From: GWE2-51-13 sp041736705 | GTDB taxonomy: Bacteria > Bacillota_I > Bacilli_A > Erysipelotrichales > Erysipelotrichaceae | Direction: 5' to 3' | Assembly: GCA_041736705.1 (NCBI GenBank) | Contig: JBGSTC010000017.1 | Location: forward strand, 1 to 64,000 | Length of the DNA stretch: 64,000 bases | In this document: positions 7,709-16,272 of the stretch, in pieces | Layout: every line of letters starts with the position of its first letter | How positions within the stretch are numbered: the first letter of the stretch is position 1 | The notes under the pieces: model-generated | Seen by the model: only the letters and a program-made list of their open reading frames with translations | Database searches by the model: none | What the model was told of the DNA's origin: nothing | Position numbers and translations under genes: made by a program

Positions 7709-8936
7709 GGTTGACCTCCACACACATTAAGGCAAGGCTGAATAGGATGAAACACTGGGGAAGCAAAAGCACGACGTCGGTATATCCGTTGGCGATCTCC
7801 AACGCGATGATCCCTAACAGTAAGGGCATGGATTCATTCTCTTTCACGAACCATTCTTTGATCGGTCGGTAGATGAGGGAAACGAAGCGGGCGACCAACA
7901 AGGACGTCCCGACCAACCCCGAACTCAACATGAATTCCAGAATCAGGTTATGGGCATGAAGGTTATAGACACTCGTGTACTTCGCATAAATCATGGGAAA
8001 GGTATAAAACCCCTTCCCGAAGAACAGGTTCATTCGGATTTCCCGCATGGCGATGCGATAGATTTCCAGACGCGTACTCGCGGATCCGGCCAAGCTGTCC
8101 AAGCGGGGCAACAAGGAAAGGATCGGTTCGAATCGGAAGATGATCACCAGGATCGACGGGATCAGCAAAGCGATGAACCATCGTACGTCGAAAGTGAGAA
8201 TCAAGAACGCAAGTCCGGCAAGCAGCGCCAAGACCGAGGACCTCGACTGTGTCAACGATAGACCATACACATTCACGATCAAGACGATGGCAAAGAACGC
8301 CATCTTCCGCCACGATGCGCCCGGATGGCTATCCCTTATCCGGAACTCGCGAAGAATGAAGTATACCGCGATCAAGGACATTACGGCGCTGATGTTTCCG
8401 TAGAAGTTCGAATTGATGAAGGTGCTGGTCGATCGAAGGTTATTTGCGATTTCCGTGATGAAGGTATAAGGGATCGGGATATACTTCGCAAAGAAGTCGA
8501 GGATCAGGAAGGTCGATGTCGAGTAGAAGTCCACGGTACAGTAGTAGAGGCTGAACATCGACCCGATTCCGCACAGGACCATCAATGCTTCAAAGAGATC
8601 GCGATCCATTTTCGTCCGGAGATAGGTGACATACACGACGACCAGGAAAAACAAGCCCGATGCGATTTGACCCAAGACGTTCTTGTTTACACTCGCCAAA
8701 ATGAACATATAGAAGCAAAACAGATAGAGCAGGTAATTGTGATGCGTAAAAACAAGTTTCTTCACGTTTTTAACATTCAAGAGGATCAACAGGACGGAAG
8801 TAGAGAGACCGAGTAAGAAAAGATCGACTGGAAGGAAGAACGAAGCCATGGGGACGAAGATACAAAAAGTCTCCAACGGGTGGATCATTCGCTTTTTGAG
8901 ATAGGTAAAAAAAGTGTTTTGCTGATTGAAATTCAT
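7686..8936 (-). CDS. O-antigen ligase / polysaccharide polymerase-like membrane protein
   Basis: Polytopic membrane protein of 416 residues with about ten to twelve spans. The Wzy/WaaL-type signature is visible: a long extracellular loop, then NLHAHNLILEFMLSSGLVG near residues 330-350, where the His-x-x-x-x-E pattern typifies the O-antigen ligase superfamily. In an organism without an outer membrane, such proteins join or polymerise lipid-linked glycans of the cell surface or glycosylate proteins. No glycosyltransferase genes are adjacent, so the substrate is unknown. Its 3' end overlaps the small 43-residue gene. Confidence 0.75.
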   Translation of the reverse strand: MNFNQQNTFFTYLKKRMIHPLETFCIFVPMASFFLPVDLFLLGLSTSVLLILLNVKNVKKLVFTHHNYLLYLFCFYMFILASVNKNVLGQIASGLFFLVVVYVTYLRTKMDRDLFEALMVLCGIGSMFSLYYCTVDFYSTSTFLILDFFAKYIPIPYTFITEIANNLRSTSTFINSNFYGNISAVMSLIAVYFILREFRIRDSHPGASWRKMAFFAIVLIVNVYGLSLTQSRSSVLALLAGLAFLILTFDVRWFIALLIPSILVIIFRFEPILSLLPRLDSLAGSASTRLEIYRIAMREIRMNLFFGKGFYTFPMIYAKYTSVYNLHAHNLILEFMLSSGLVGTSLLVARFVSLIYRPIKEWFVKENESMPLLLGIIALEIANGYTDVVLLLPQCFILFSLALMCVEVNHAENQKN

Positions 8937-9167
8937 AGGGTTAGTTTAGTTGATTCCTTGTTAAGCCGTCGTTAATATTGAGCGGATTGTGTCCGTTTTT
9001 CAAGAAAGTGTGGTTTCACTGACTTCAATGAACGATTAAAGCGATCATCGGGTCTGAAATTCAAACCTTGGTTAGTATAACGGATATGGGATGCATTTAC
9101 AAGAAAACATGGCGAATCCATTATTCAACATAAGGAATCCAGAAGAGAATAGTCGCTCGATAGGATA

Positions 9168-9188
9168 GAAAAAACGGGATGACCCGTT
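9168..9188 (-). terminator. Terminator of the MerR regulator gene
   Basis: The stem AACGGG/CCCGTT with a 4-base loop is followed on the minus strand by TTTTTTC. The rest of the 8937-9229 gap holds nothing else recognisable. Confidence 0.75.
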
Positions 9189-9229
9189 CTTGTTTTGAGA
9201 TGCAATCATCGAATCACTCTTTCGCAAAT

Positions 9230-9637
9230 CTACGCTTCTTCTTCTTCCACCTTAATCAAATTGCTTGAGAAAGGGATCTTACCCTCAAGAACATCGTCGA
9301 AATACCGTTGCTTCTTATCGATATAATCGATGCTCTCGCGAATGTCGTCCAATTGTTGAAGTAAGGCCACTTTCCGCTTCGCCAACATTTCTTTTCTCAT
9401 CGGGATGGACGATTTCCCTTCCAGGGACAATTCGAGATAGGCTTTGAGTTCCTTGATGCTTAACCCGCATTGCCGTAGGCACTGTAGTCCGTCGATCCAT
9501 GCGATATCCCGGTCATCGAAGACCCGATAGTTGTTCGCATCCCGCTTCACATTGGGGATCAGGCCTTCATTGCAGTAGAAACGCAACGTTTCGTACGGAA
9601 AGTCGAATTTCAAACAGACATCTTTCATCGTATACAT
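9230..9637 (-). CDS. MerR family transcriptional regulator
   Basis: DNA-binding regulator of 135 residues. The N-terminal winged helix reads MYTMKDVCLKFDFPYETLRF followed by YCNEGLIPNVKRDANNYRVF, the classic MerR layout, then a dimerisation coiled coil (about residues 70-115). There is no cluster of metal-binding cysteines at the C-terminus, so an organic, redox or aldehyde signal is more likely than a metal; this resembles the AdhR/NmlR side of the family. GGAG lies 6 bases before the ATG at 9637; longer starts lack such a site. It is divergent from an aldo/keto reductase whose promoter has the MerR-type geometry. Confidence 0.88.
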   Translation of the reverse strand: MYTMKDVCLKFDFPYETLRFYCNEGLIPNVKRDANNYRVFDDRDIAWIDGLQCLRQCGLSIKELKAYLELSLEGKSSIPMRKEMLAKRKVALLQQLDDIRESIDYIDKKQRYFDDVLEGKIPFSSNLIKVEEEEA

Positions 9638-9654
9638 CTTTTTCTCCATTTCGC

Positions 9655-9685
9655 TTGACCTGTAGTTACTACAGGGTTGTACAGT
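9655..9685 (+). promoter_or_regulatory. MerR-type promoter with operator in the spacer
   Basis: TTGACC (9655-9660) and TACAGT (9680-9685) are 19 bases apart. The perfect dyad CCTGTAG-TTA-CTACAGG (9659-9675) sits between them. A long spacer holding a dyad is the diagnostic design for MerR-family activation by DNA distortion. Confidence 0.8.
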
Positions 9686-9689
9686 ATCA

Positions 9690-9716
9690 GTATACATCGA
9701 ACGTATGGATGTATAC
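9690..9716 (+). promoter_or_regulatory. Perfect inverted repeat in the aldo/keto reductase leader
   Basis: GTATACATC (9690-9698) and GATGTATAC (9708-9716) form a 9-bp perfect inverted repeat with a 9-base gap, ending directly before the AAGGAGG site. A third copy of GTATACATC is at 9630-9638 over the merR start. It may be a second operator or an RNA hairpin. Confidence 0.55.
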
Positions 9717-9728
9717 AAGGAGGAACTT

Positions 9729-10583
9729 ATGGAATATTTTACACTGAATAACGGAAAAAAGATGCCTGCGTTAGGCTACGGGGTGTTTCAGATCCCGGAT
9801 CAAAACGAGTGCGAACGTTGCGTACTCGATGCCATCGACGTCGGGTTTCGGTTGATCGATACGGCGCAAGGTTATGGAAATGAGAGGGCGGTCGGCAATG
9901 CGATCAAAAAAAGCGGCGTGGCGCGCGAAGAATTGTTCATCACGACCAAACTTTGGATTTCCGAATATGGCTACGAGAAAACAAAAGCCTCGATCTTGGG
10001 GTCGTTGGAGCGCCTACAACTCGACTACCTCGATCTTCTGTTGATCCATCAACCCTTTAACGACTACTATGGAACTTACAGAGCCATGGAAGAATTATAT
10101 GCCGAGGGCAAATTGAAGGCGATCGGCGTCAGCAATTTCTACCCGGACCGATTGATCGACTTGATCAAATTCAACAAGATCGTCCCGATGGTCAACCAGG
10201 TCGAGACGCATCCCTACAACCAACAGGTCAAAGCCCATGAGATCATGAAGAAGTATGGCGTCCAAATCCAGGCATGGGCACCATTCGCGGAAGGGAAAAA
10301 CAACCTTTTCGAAGACGAAACACTAAAGGGGATCGGAGCGAAATACAACAAGACCAACGCCCAGGTCACCCTTCGATATTTGATCCAACGCGGCATCTCG
10401 GTCATCCCGAAGACGGTCAATAAAGACCGGATGAAACAGAACTTCGATATTTTCGATTTCACCTTGAGCGAAGAAGACATGTCGACCATCGCGACTCTGG
10501 ATAAAACCGAAAGCCTGTTCTTCTCCCACTACGATCCGGAAACCGTCGAACGCCTGACTAGCTATCAGCGCAAATTCGATTAA
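9729..10583 (+). CDS. Aldo/keto reductase
   Basis: NADPH-dependent carbonyl reductase of 284 residues in the cytoplasm. The catalytic tetrad is intact: Asp44 and Tyr49 in DTAQGYGNE, Lys74 in TTKLW and His107 in LLLIHQP. Further family marks are LKAIGVSNF, NQVETHPYNQQ and the cofactor phosphate-binding VIPKTVNKDRMKQN. The start at 9729 is chosen for AAGGAGG 5 bases upstream; the ATG at 9705 lies inside the inverted repeat. Its promoter is of MerR-activated type and the divergent MerR regulator is the obvious controller, suggesting induction by a reactive aldehyde or ketone. The exact substrate is unknown. Confidence 0.92.
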   Translation: MEYFTLNNGKKMPALGYGVFQIPDQNECERCVLDAIDVGFRLIDTAQGYGNERAVGNAIKKSGVAREELFITTKLWISEYGYEKTKASILGSLERLQLDYLDLLLIHQPFNDYYGTYRAMEELYAEGKLKAIGVSNFYPDRLIDLIKFNKIVPMVNQVETHPYNQQVKAHEIMKKYGVQIQAWAPFAEGKNNLFEDETLKGIGAKYNKTNAQVTLRYLIQRGISVIPKTVNKDRMKQNFDIFDFTLSEEDMSTIATLDKTESLFFSHYDPETVERLTSYQRKFD

Positions 10584-10590
10584 CCATCGA

Positions 10591-10614
10591 CGCATGAAGG
10601 ATCTTCTTCATGCG
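10591..10614 (+). terminator. Hairpin after the aldo/keto reductase
   Basis: A 9-bp perfect stem CGCATGAAG/CTTCATGCG with a 6-base loop, followed by only TTTCGC. Termination may be partial, with some read-through into the next gene. Confidence 0.55.
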
Positions 10615-10646
10615 TTTCGCATTCAATCGAAAGAAAAGGAGTCATC

Positions 10647-11549
10647 ATGACAAGAAACGCAGTTTTCATCGGACTTGGGAACATGGGCTTTCCGATGGCA
10701 TCGAATCTTCTGGAGACCTTGGGTTCATTGGGGGTCTATAACCGAAGTCAAAAGAATTGTCTCGCCTTGGTCGAGAAAGGAGCGACGAGGTTTCTTGATG
10801 AGAAATCGGTCGCACAATCCGCCGACCTCGTCTTTCTCTGTTTGCCCGGACCCCTTGAAGTCGCCGAAATCGTCGATGGTCCCGATGGGCTGTTGGCGAA
10901 TGGCGCCGAAGGTCAGATTATCCTGGATTTCAGTACGGTATCCCCGGCATTAAGCAAGGAACTCTCTCTTAAGGCCAGCCGAAAGAATATCACCTACATC
11001 GACATTCCGGTCAGCGGTGGCGGACTCGGTGCACAGAAGCGGGAACTCTCGCTGATGATCGGTGCGACCAAAACCGAAATCGAAGAACTGGACCTGTTGC
11101 CCTACCTGCTTTGCGTAGGGAAGACGTTTCATTATATGGGCGAGCGGGGCAATGGCTCCGCGATCAAAATCATCAATAACTATATGGCGTTCGCGACGCA
11201 GATCATCAACGGCGAAGCCATCGCGATGGCGGACCGGCTCAATATCCCGCTTGAATCCTTCTACGATGTCGTGACGACAAGTTCAGGCAACAACCTGATC
11301 CTCGGTGCGAAGAAACAGAAAGTGCTTAGTGGCGATCTCTCCGCCAGTTTCACGGTCGACCTGTCCCTAAAGGACCTGGAATTGGCCAGGCAACTCTGTC
11401 AAGATGAGAAGATCGCCAACTTCTCGCTGAACCAAGCCATCCAGTTCTATCGTTTGGCGCAACAACTTGGATACGGCCGGAAAGACACCGCCAGCGTGAT
11501 CCAAGTGATCCGTGAACTAGGTAAGAATAAGCAAGTATCCAACGAGTGA
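10647..11549 (+). CDS. 3-hydroxyisobutyrate dehydrogenase family oxidoreductase
   Basis: Beta-hydroxyacid dehydrogenase of 300 residues. The N-terminal dinucleotide-binding loop is FIGLGNMGFPMASNLL (about residues 7-22), the substrate loop is DIPVSGGGLGAQKRELSLMIG, and the catalytic lysine is in GNGSAIKIINNYM. Family members oxidise or reduce 3-hydroxyisobutyrate, tartronate semialdehyde, or short aldehydes such as succinic semialdehyde. An AAAGGAG site precedes the start. It follows the aldo/keto reductase and may share its transcript, so both could handle small carbonyl compounds. Substrate is not resolvable from sequence. Confidence 0.88.
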   Translation: MTRNAVFIGLGNMGFPMASNLLETLGSLGVYNRSQKNCLALVEKGATRFLDEKSVAQSADLVFLCLPGPLEVAEIVDGPDGLLANGAEGQIILDFSTVSPALSKELSLKASRKNITYIDIPVSGGGLGAQKRELSLMIGATKTEIEELDLLPYLLCVGKTFHYMGERGNGSAIKIINNYMAFATQIINGEAIAMADRLNIPLESFYDVVTTSSGNNLILGAKKQKVLSGDLSASFTVDLSLKDLELARQLCQDEKIANFSLNQAIQFYRLAQQLGYGRKDTASVIQVIRELGKNKQVSNE

Positions 11550-11858
11550 ATCATCCTGGACTTTCAGAATAGTTAATTCAAAACAACCTTCCCGAATTCA
11601 TGGAAGGTTGTTTTTTATCTTCATGCTTCTTGTCTCACCTAATCCATTTCATGAATCGTTACAGAATATCATCCCCACAACCATTACCCAAGATAAGGCG
11701 ATCTTCACAGTTCTTACATGGCTATGAATTTTCAGTACTATGCGATGGGACTACGAATGCTGATTCAATTTACTTAATCAAGTAGATTCTTAATTACCCC
11801 GATTATCCCGATGATGTTCATTCACCTTTCGGATGCTTTATCATTTACTTGACGCTCT
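11550..11858. other. Intergenic gap between convergent units
   Basis: This gap holds the terminator at 11581-11616. The remaining bases to 11858 are AT-rich and show no reading frame, repeat or RNA structure that I can support. Confidence 0.6.
11581..11616 (+). terminator. Strong terminator after the hydroxyacid dehydrogenase
   Basis: A 12-bp perfect stem AAACAACCTTCC/GGAAGGTTGTTT with a 9-base loop is followed by TTTTTT. Confidence 0.9.
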
Positions 11859-13052
11859 TCATTCTTGATTCGAATGTTGAAAGTCTTGCTGGATCTTTGA
11901 GTTCATACTTTTCGAGATTGCATAGACGGCTGTTGTCGCAATGATGGGGATGGCAAAGAAGGAGAACGCTCCGGAATAACCAACCCAGTTGACTAAGAGC
12001 CCGGCGATAAAGGCGCCTAGAAAAAGACCACTGTCCAACCCTACATAACTTGTCGAAGTTGCGACACCACGTTTGTCTTTTGTCGTAGAATTGATGCACG
12101 CTGCGATCAATGCAGGAGATGCTCCCGACATCCCGATACCCATGAATACCGCAACCGCCAGGATACCTGTTAAGTTTGTCAATACGGCCAATCCGATCAC
12201 TGAAATCGCAATCAGGATTTCACAAGGAATGATGATTTTCGTTAGTCCATACCGTTCTGTCAAGTTTCCCAGGATGGGTCTTGATATCAACATGGCGGCG
12301 GCATTGATCGTGAAATAGAGTCCGATTCCTGAGATGCCTAGTTTTCTGGCATATAAGGCAAGGAATGTTCCGATGGCCGCACCCGTCATGGCGTTGCAGC
12401 AGGTCAACAACGCCGGCAGAATCGCTTTCTTTTCAATTAGCTCGCGGAACTTAATCGATTTCAACAGTTTTAGGTGACTGTTTTTAGGTGGCGTCGTCAT
12501 TGCGAAAGGAGTCATCACCAATCCCAGAAGAGCCATCAACGCAGCGCAGAGATAGGTCGCCCTAAAACCATAACGGCCGGCAACATATAGGCCGACCATT
12601 GGAGCAATGGCCGTAGCCGTCGTCTGCATCATGGCATAGAAACCGATTCCCGCGGCTATCCTTTTTTGAGGTAACGCATCGATCGCAACCGTCATGCTGG
12701 TTGTCGATGCAAATCCCCAACCCAATCCATGAAGGATCCGGAAGAAAAAGAGCAGTTGAACGGATGTGCTGAATGCATATCCGGTTAAGGCCACGAAGAC
12801 AACAAAATAGGATCCCATCAGAATCTTCTTCTTGTTCTTAAGATCGACCGCTTTGCCGCAGATGGGTCGGATGATCAGAGAAGAGATGGAGAAGACACCG
12901 GCCAAAAAACCAACGAGTCCCCCGGAAACATTCAAGGAAACGGCATAGCTGGCGATGATCGGTGAGATCATGGTGATCGACAGGAAAAGTAGAAAGCTCG
13001 TACAGAGCATAAGAATGAAACTTCGATTAAACACCGTTTCGTTTTGATTCAT
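11859..13052 (-). CDS. MFS transporter (second of a tandem pair)
   Basis: Major facilitator membrane protein of 397 residues with twelve predicted spans. Family marks include RPICGKAVDLKNKKK in the first cytoplasmic loop and RILHGLGWGFASTTSM in span four/five, as in drug or sugar-efflux type carriers. The start at 13052 has GGAG 5 bases upstream; an earlier ATG at 13070 is less likely. The upstream gene is a paralogue with the same motif order (KPFSGPAIDSFNKK, RLVHGFGLGFTVLACL), pointing to a local duplication. Substrate is unknown; export of a drug or metabolite is plausible. Confidence 0.88.
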   Translation of the reverse strand: MNQNETVFNRSFILMLCTSFLLFLSITMISPIIASYAVSLNVSGGLVGFLAGVFSISSLIIRPICGKAVDLKNKKKILMGSYFVVFVALTGYAFSTSVQLLFFFRILHGLGWGFASTTSMTVAIDALPQKRIAAGIGFYAMMQTTATAIAPMVGLYVAGRYGFRATYLCAALMALLGLVMTPFAMTTPPKNSHLKLLKSIKFRELIEKKAILPALLTCCNAMTGAAIGTFLALYARKLGISGIGLYFTINAAAMLISRPILGNLTERYGLTKIIIPCEILIAISVIGLAVLTNLTGILAVAVFMGIGMSGASPALIAACINSTTKDKRGVATSTSYVGLDSGLFLGAFIAGLLVNWVGYSGAFSFFAIPIIATTAVYAISKSMNSKIQQDFQHSNQE

Positions 13053-13104
13053 TTTATCTCCAGCAGACATTCGCCATCTTGTTTTCTATTCCATAGTAAA
13101 TTGC

Positions 13105-14271
13105 TTATTTTCGATCAATCGAAATGATTTTCGTTCGATAACGAAAGAAAACAACTAATGCAAAGCAAAGTAGGATCGGAGTAAGTCGAAACATCGTTTG
13201 ATAATCATAGAGCTCTACGATTTTCCCCGCGAATATGGGACCAACCAAATACCCAATATCGGTACCATAGTAACTTGTAGCACTGGCGGAACCCCTTCTA
13301 TTCTTGGGGACGCTCTTCATACATAGCGATTGAATCAAGGGTTGGGCGGCACCATACCCAAACGCATTCAAAATCGCAGCAATCAGGAACATCGGTTGGG
13401 TTCTGGAAACACTGATCAATATCATGGATAATCCGAAAATGATGATGGATGATGGGAGCATTTTCTCGATTCCAAAACGATCTGATAGATGAGCGGTGAT
13501 GGGTCTTGAGAAGATCAACGCAAGGGCGTTCACGGTAAAGAAGAGACCGATATTCATAACCCCCACGGATTCGGAAAACAGAACAATGAAGGCGGTGACA
13601 TTAACGTAGACCGCTGAGAGTAACATCATGATACTGGCTGGGACTAAGGCTTCTTTCGCATAGATATTCTTCAGATCCACTCTGTACTTGATGTTCGATT
13701 TGCTTGAAGATTTGAGGGTCAGCGCCATGATGCTCGAGAGGATCATGATTGCCATTCCAATCGAGAACGTCGTACTGAATCCTTGTGACTTTAGCAGTAA
13801 CAACCCCGTTTGAGGCCCGAACGCCGACGATACTGCCGCCGCGATGGAAAATACGGCGATTCCCGTGGTTAGTTCCTTTTCAGGAACGATTTCAGATACG
13901 ATCGTAAGACAGGCTAAGACGGTGAATCCTAATCCAAAGCCATGGACCAATCGCGCCAGGATCAATAAATTAATGCTGTCAGCGAAGCTATAGATCATGA
14001 ATGCTAACGATATAAGAAGACCGGAACCAAAAAGAATATACTTCTTGTTGAAACTATCGATGGCAGGACCTGAAAACGGTTTGATGATCAGCGCCGATAT
14101 CGCGAACACACTGGTGACTACCCCCACGATCGTCGGCGTGGCTCCCAATGAGTTTGCATACTTCGGTATCAATGTATTGGCCATGCTTTGTCCAAACATC
14201 ATCGCGAAATTGATCAACGAAATCTTTATGAACTCTGGCGATAAGAAACTCTTCCCTTTGGATAAACCCAT
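13105..14271 (-). CDS. MFS transporter (first of a tandem pair)
   Basis: Twelve-span carrier of 388 residues, paralogous to the downstream gene 52 bases away. Conserved elements are KPFSGPAIDSFNKKY after span two, LARLVHGFGLGF in span four, and RPITAHLSDRFG in the second half. The two share a domain layout and a common run of residues near NRRGSASATSYYGTDIGYLVG (here) and the corresponding KRGVATSTSYVGLDSG (there), consistent with duplication. Only GAGG at about -12 is seen before the ATG. A long inverted repeat (14303-14334) lies in its leader and may regulate the pair. Confidence 0.87.
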   Translation of the reverse strand: MGLSKGKSFLSPEFIKISLINFAMMFGQSMANTLIPKYANSLGATPTIVGVVTSVFAISALIIKPFSGPAIDSFNKKYILFGSGLLISLAFMIYSFADSINLLILARLVHGFGLGFTVLACLTIVSEIVPEKELTTGIAVFSIAAAVSSAFGPQTGLLLLKSQGFSTTFSIGMAIMILSSIMALTLKSSSKSNIKYRVDLKNIYAKEALVPASIMMLLSAVYVNVTAFIVLFSESVGVMNIGLFFTVNALALIFSRPITAHLSDRFGIEKMLPSSIIIFGLSMILISVSRTQPMFLIAAILNAFGYGAAQPLIQSLCMKSVPKNRRGSASATSYYGTDIGYLVGPIFAGKIVELYDYQTMFRLTPILLCFALVVFFRYRTKIISIDRK

Positions 14272-14302
14272 GTAGCATAACCTCTTTCATAAGTGTTCCG
14301 AA

Positions 14303-14334
14303 CAGCAGAACACGGAAACTCCTGTGTTCTGCTG
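14303..14334. promoter_or_regulatory. Long inverted repeat upstream of the MFS pair
   Basis: CAGCAGAACAC and GTGTTCTGCTG form a perfect 11-bp inverted repeat with a 10-base gap, 32 bases before the first MFS start. There is no T run, so an operator or leader hairpin is more likely than a terminator. Confidence 0.55.
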
Positions 14335-14525
14335 AATCGTCATTACACTCCTCTATGTACCCTATCCCAAAGTGGTTTGATGTAACCACCCTTTGTCTTT
14401 TCGTCATTCTTTCGAGAGATTCGTTCTCAACACGACTAAACGATCGCTTTCATTCAGTAAGCAGAGTAGACGAAACGCTCTTCATACATGAACTGAAGGA
14501 TTAGTGTCAAATGGATACAAAATAA

Positions 14526-14559
14526 AAGTCATCCTTACTCAATCTATTTAGGATGACTT
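14526..14559 (-). terminator. Terminator of the large catabolic operon
   Basis: A 10-bp perfect stem AAGTCATCCT/AGGATGACTT with a 14-base loop is followed on the minus strand by TTATTTTG. It lies about 90 bases after the sialidase-like gene. Confidence 0.7.
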
Positions 14560-14650
14560 ATTCGACTCTTACAGGAAAAACGAACGCTGTTCTTATCCTT
14601 CTTTTCAACCTAATTCATAGTAAAGGTTTCATCATATTCGACACATTCCT

Positions 14651-15811
14651 CTACTTACTGATTTCTCCCGACGTGGGATTGTATGTCCCGATACCGCGAC
14701 TTGCGCCGATGACATCCTCTTCGCTTAAGGTAACCCACTTAACCCCGATTCGGGTCTTGTAAGCATAAGCTAAATGTAACATCCCGTCTGTCGATTGCAT
14801 CAAATAGGGGTATTCATATTGCTTGTTGTTCGAGCGGTTAAGATCTCCCGAATAGCCTTCGCCACGTTCAACATGGCGGATGATCGGGAATGTTTTCCCG
14901 CCGTCTTCACTCAACGCGATCGATACCGGACATCTCAACCCTGGCCATGCCCCTTTTTTCGTATAGGTAACAGGTGCACTGGAGTGATTATAAGCTACCG
15001 CTAACCTTCCGCTTTTTAACTTAAGAGCGCTGATGCTAGAATTGTTGTTCGGTAGAACCGTTGGAACCGGTTCGCTCCAAGTATCTCCATAATCATAGGA
15101 TTCACTGACATAGATAGAATCGGCCTCTCGTGAACGCATCAATGCGATCAGATGACCGTCCTCAAGCTCAACGACATTCGGATGTACCCGACCATTGGAT
15201 TTAGGCATATCCACTCTTTTCCAAGTCTTCCCTTCATTGTCCGAAATCCTAAAGGCACTTGGATCCCCGGCTAAGCCTTTTTCCCCATCCGTACAAATCC
15301 AATTCCCAATGATCCATCGTCCGTTTGAGAGTATTTGAATAGGTTGACGTGCAAACGTACCTTCTTCAGGAAAAACAACTTCAGGATCCGACCATGTCTT
15401 TCCATCGTCGACACTGATTTGTCTCTTGATCGTGGAGGTATATTGCATGTTGTCTTTTCCAGGAATTCTTCCTAATTGAGAAGTGTACATTGCCCAAATT
15501 TCGTCATTCGGTGCCAAGAACAATGAGGGGTTTTGATCTGAAAAATCATCGTTATTTGAAATGTAAGTCGGTTCTTCCCATTTGTCGGCATCTTTTGATA
15601 AGCGCGAAACGACGATATTGATGTCTGTCCCCCCTTCAAAAGACCCGGCGAACCAGCAACATAATAACGTTCCTCTCTTTGTTTCCAAAAGGGCCGGCGC
15701 ATGGGCCGTCTTCCATGGACCGGGAGGAAGCACGGCCTCCGTAATGTTCATCTCTTCATTGAAGTAAATCTGTCCGTCAACTGTCAATCCGGGTAGTCTC
15801 TTTCTGCTCAT
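14651..15811 (-). CDS. BNR-repeat sialidase-like protein
   Basis: Six-bladed beta-propeller protein of 386 residues in the BNR/Asp-box sialidase superfamily. Four Asp-boxes are visible: SVDDGKTW, SDNEGKTW, SYDYGDTW and SEDGGKTF, at spacing expected for successive blades. There is no signal peptide, so it acts in the cytoplasm, unlike most secreted sialidases. The catalytic set of true GH33 enzymes (Arg triad, Tyr-Glu pair) cannot be confirmed by eye. It is the last gene of an operon for sugar-acid breakdown, four bases after the YhcH gene, so hydrolysis of an acidic glycoside is a fair guess; sialic acid itself is not shown. Confidence 0.8.
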   Translation of the reverse strand: MSRKRLPGLTVDGQIYFNEEMNITEAVLPPGPWKTAHAPALLETKRGTLLCCWFAGSFEGGTDINIVVSRLSKDADKWEEPTYISNNDDFSDQNPSLFLAPNDEIWAMYTSQLGRIPGKDNMQYTSTIKRQISVDDGKTWSDPEVVFPEEGTFARQPIQILSNGRWIIGNWICTDGEKGLAGDPSAFRISDNEGKTWKRVDMPKSNGRVHPNVVELEDGHLIALMRSREADSIYVSESYDYGDTWSEPVPTVLPNNNSSISALKLKSGRLAVAYNHSSAPVTYTKKGAWPGLRCPVSIALSEDGGKTFPIIRHVERGEGYSGDLNRSNNKQYEYPYLMQSTDGMLHLAYAYKTRIGVKWVTLSEEDVIGASRGIGTYNPTSGEISK

Positions 15812-15815
15812 AAAC

Positions 15816-16268
15816 TTATCCTCCTTGATTTATGGGTAACTTCATCACGACTTTTCGATAAGTATGGGGTGTATCCGAATGTGACACGGCGAGATGCCCG
15901 TCACTCGGAAACGCAATCCAAAACATACCTTCATCGATTAATATGCGATGAGTCGTCGGTCCGATCAGTTTCTCTTTATCTGTCGCTTCATCATAGGGTA
16001 TAACGCTCATCAATCGATCATAATCAAGCCATGCGATTTCTTCAGACCCTGTAAGAACGATTTGAACATCGATGTAGTTTCGATGAGCTTCGAAAGAGTT
16101 CTCCTCAAAAGGCTTGGTGATGCCCTCTTGGATCAAATAGTAGCCCCCTTCGAATTGATATTTTCCGATCGGTAAAGCTTCTGCATTTTTTATGGCTTCT
16201 AGACCATTCGATAGATTCGGAAGAAGCAAAGCATATTCGTTAATTTGTGGTAGTTGACCGATGATCAT
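15816..16268 (-). CDS. YhcH/YjgK/YiaL family protein
   Basis: Protein of 150 residues of the DUF386 cupin-like family, whose members accompany catabolism of sialic acid, uronates and other sugar acids and can act as anomerases (NanQ in E. coli). Visible marks are GKYQFEGGYYLIQEG, the metal-site region FEAHRNYIDVQIVLTGSE, and FPSDGHLAVSH. The ATG at 16268 lies four bases after the stop of the upstream esterase, so it is translationally coupled. In this operon it probably helps a released acid sugar to open or change anomer. Confidence 0.85.
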   Translation of the reverse strand: MIIGQLPQINEYALLLPNLSNGLEAIKNAEALPIGKYQFEGGYYLIQEGITKPFEENSFEAHRNYIDVQIVLTGSEEIAWLDYDRLMSVIPYDEATDKEKLIGPTTHRILIDEGMFWIAFPSDGHLAVSHSDTPHTYRKVVMKLPINQGG

Positions 16269-16272
16269 ACGA

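Larger units (their letters stand above)
14272..14650. other. Intergenic region between MFS pair and catabolic operon
   Basis: This 379-base gap holds the inverted repeat at 14303-14334 (MFS leader) and the terminator of the sialidase-like gene at 14526-14559. No gene or further structure can be supported in the remainder. Confidence 0.6.

Noticed and set aside
15436..15446. GTGGAGGTA stretch as another ssrA att remnant
   Set aside because: It lies inside the sialidase-like coding region, with no neighbouring terminator hairpin and too short a match.
14651..15811. Reading the locus as a standard sialic acid (nan) operon
   Set aside because: A BNR protein, YhcH and a DapA-type lyase are suggestive, but ManNAc kinase and epimerase (nanK, nanE) and nagA/nagB are absent, and the kinase-PdxA2 pair points to four-carbon acids instead.
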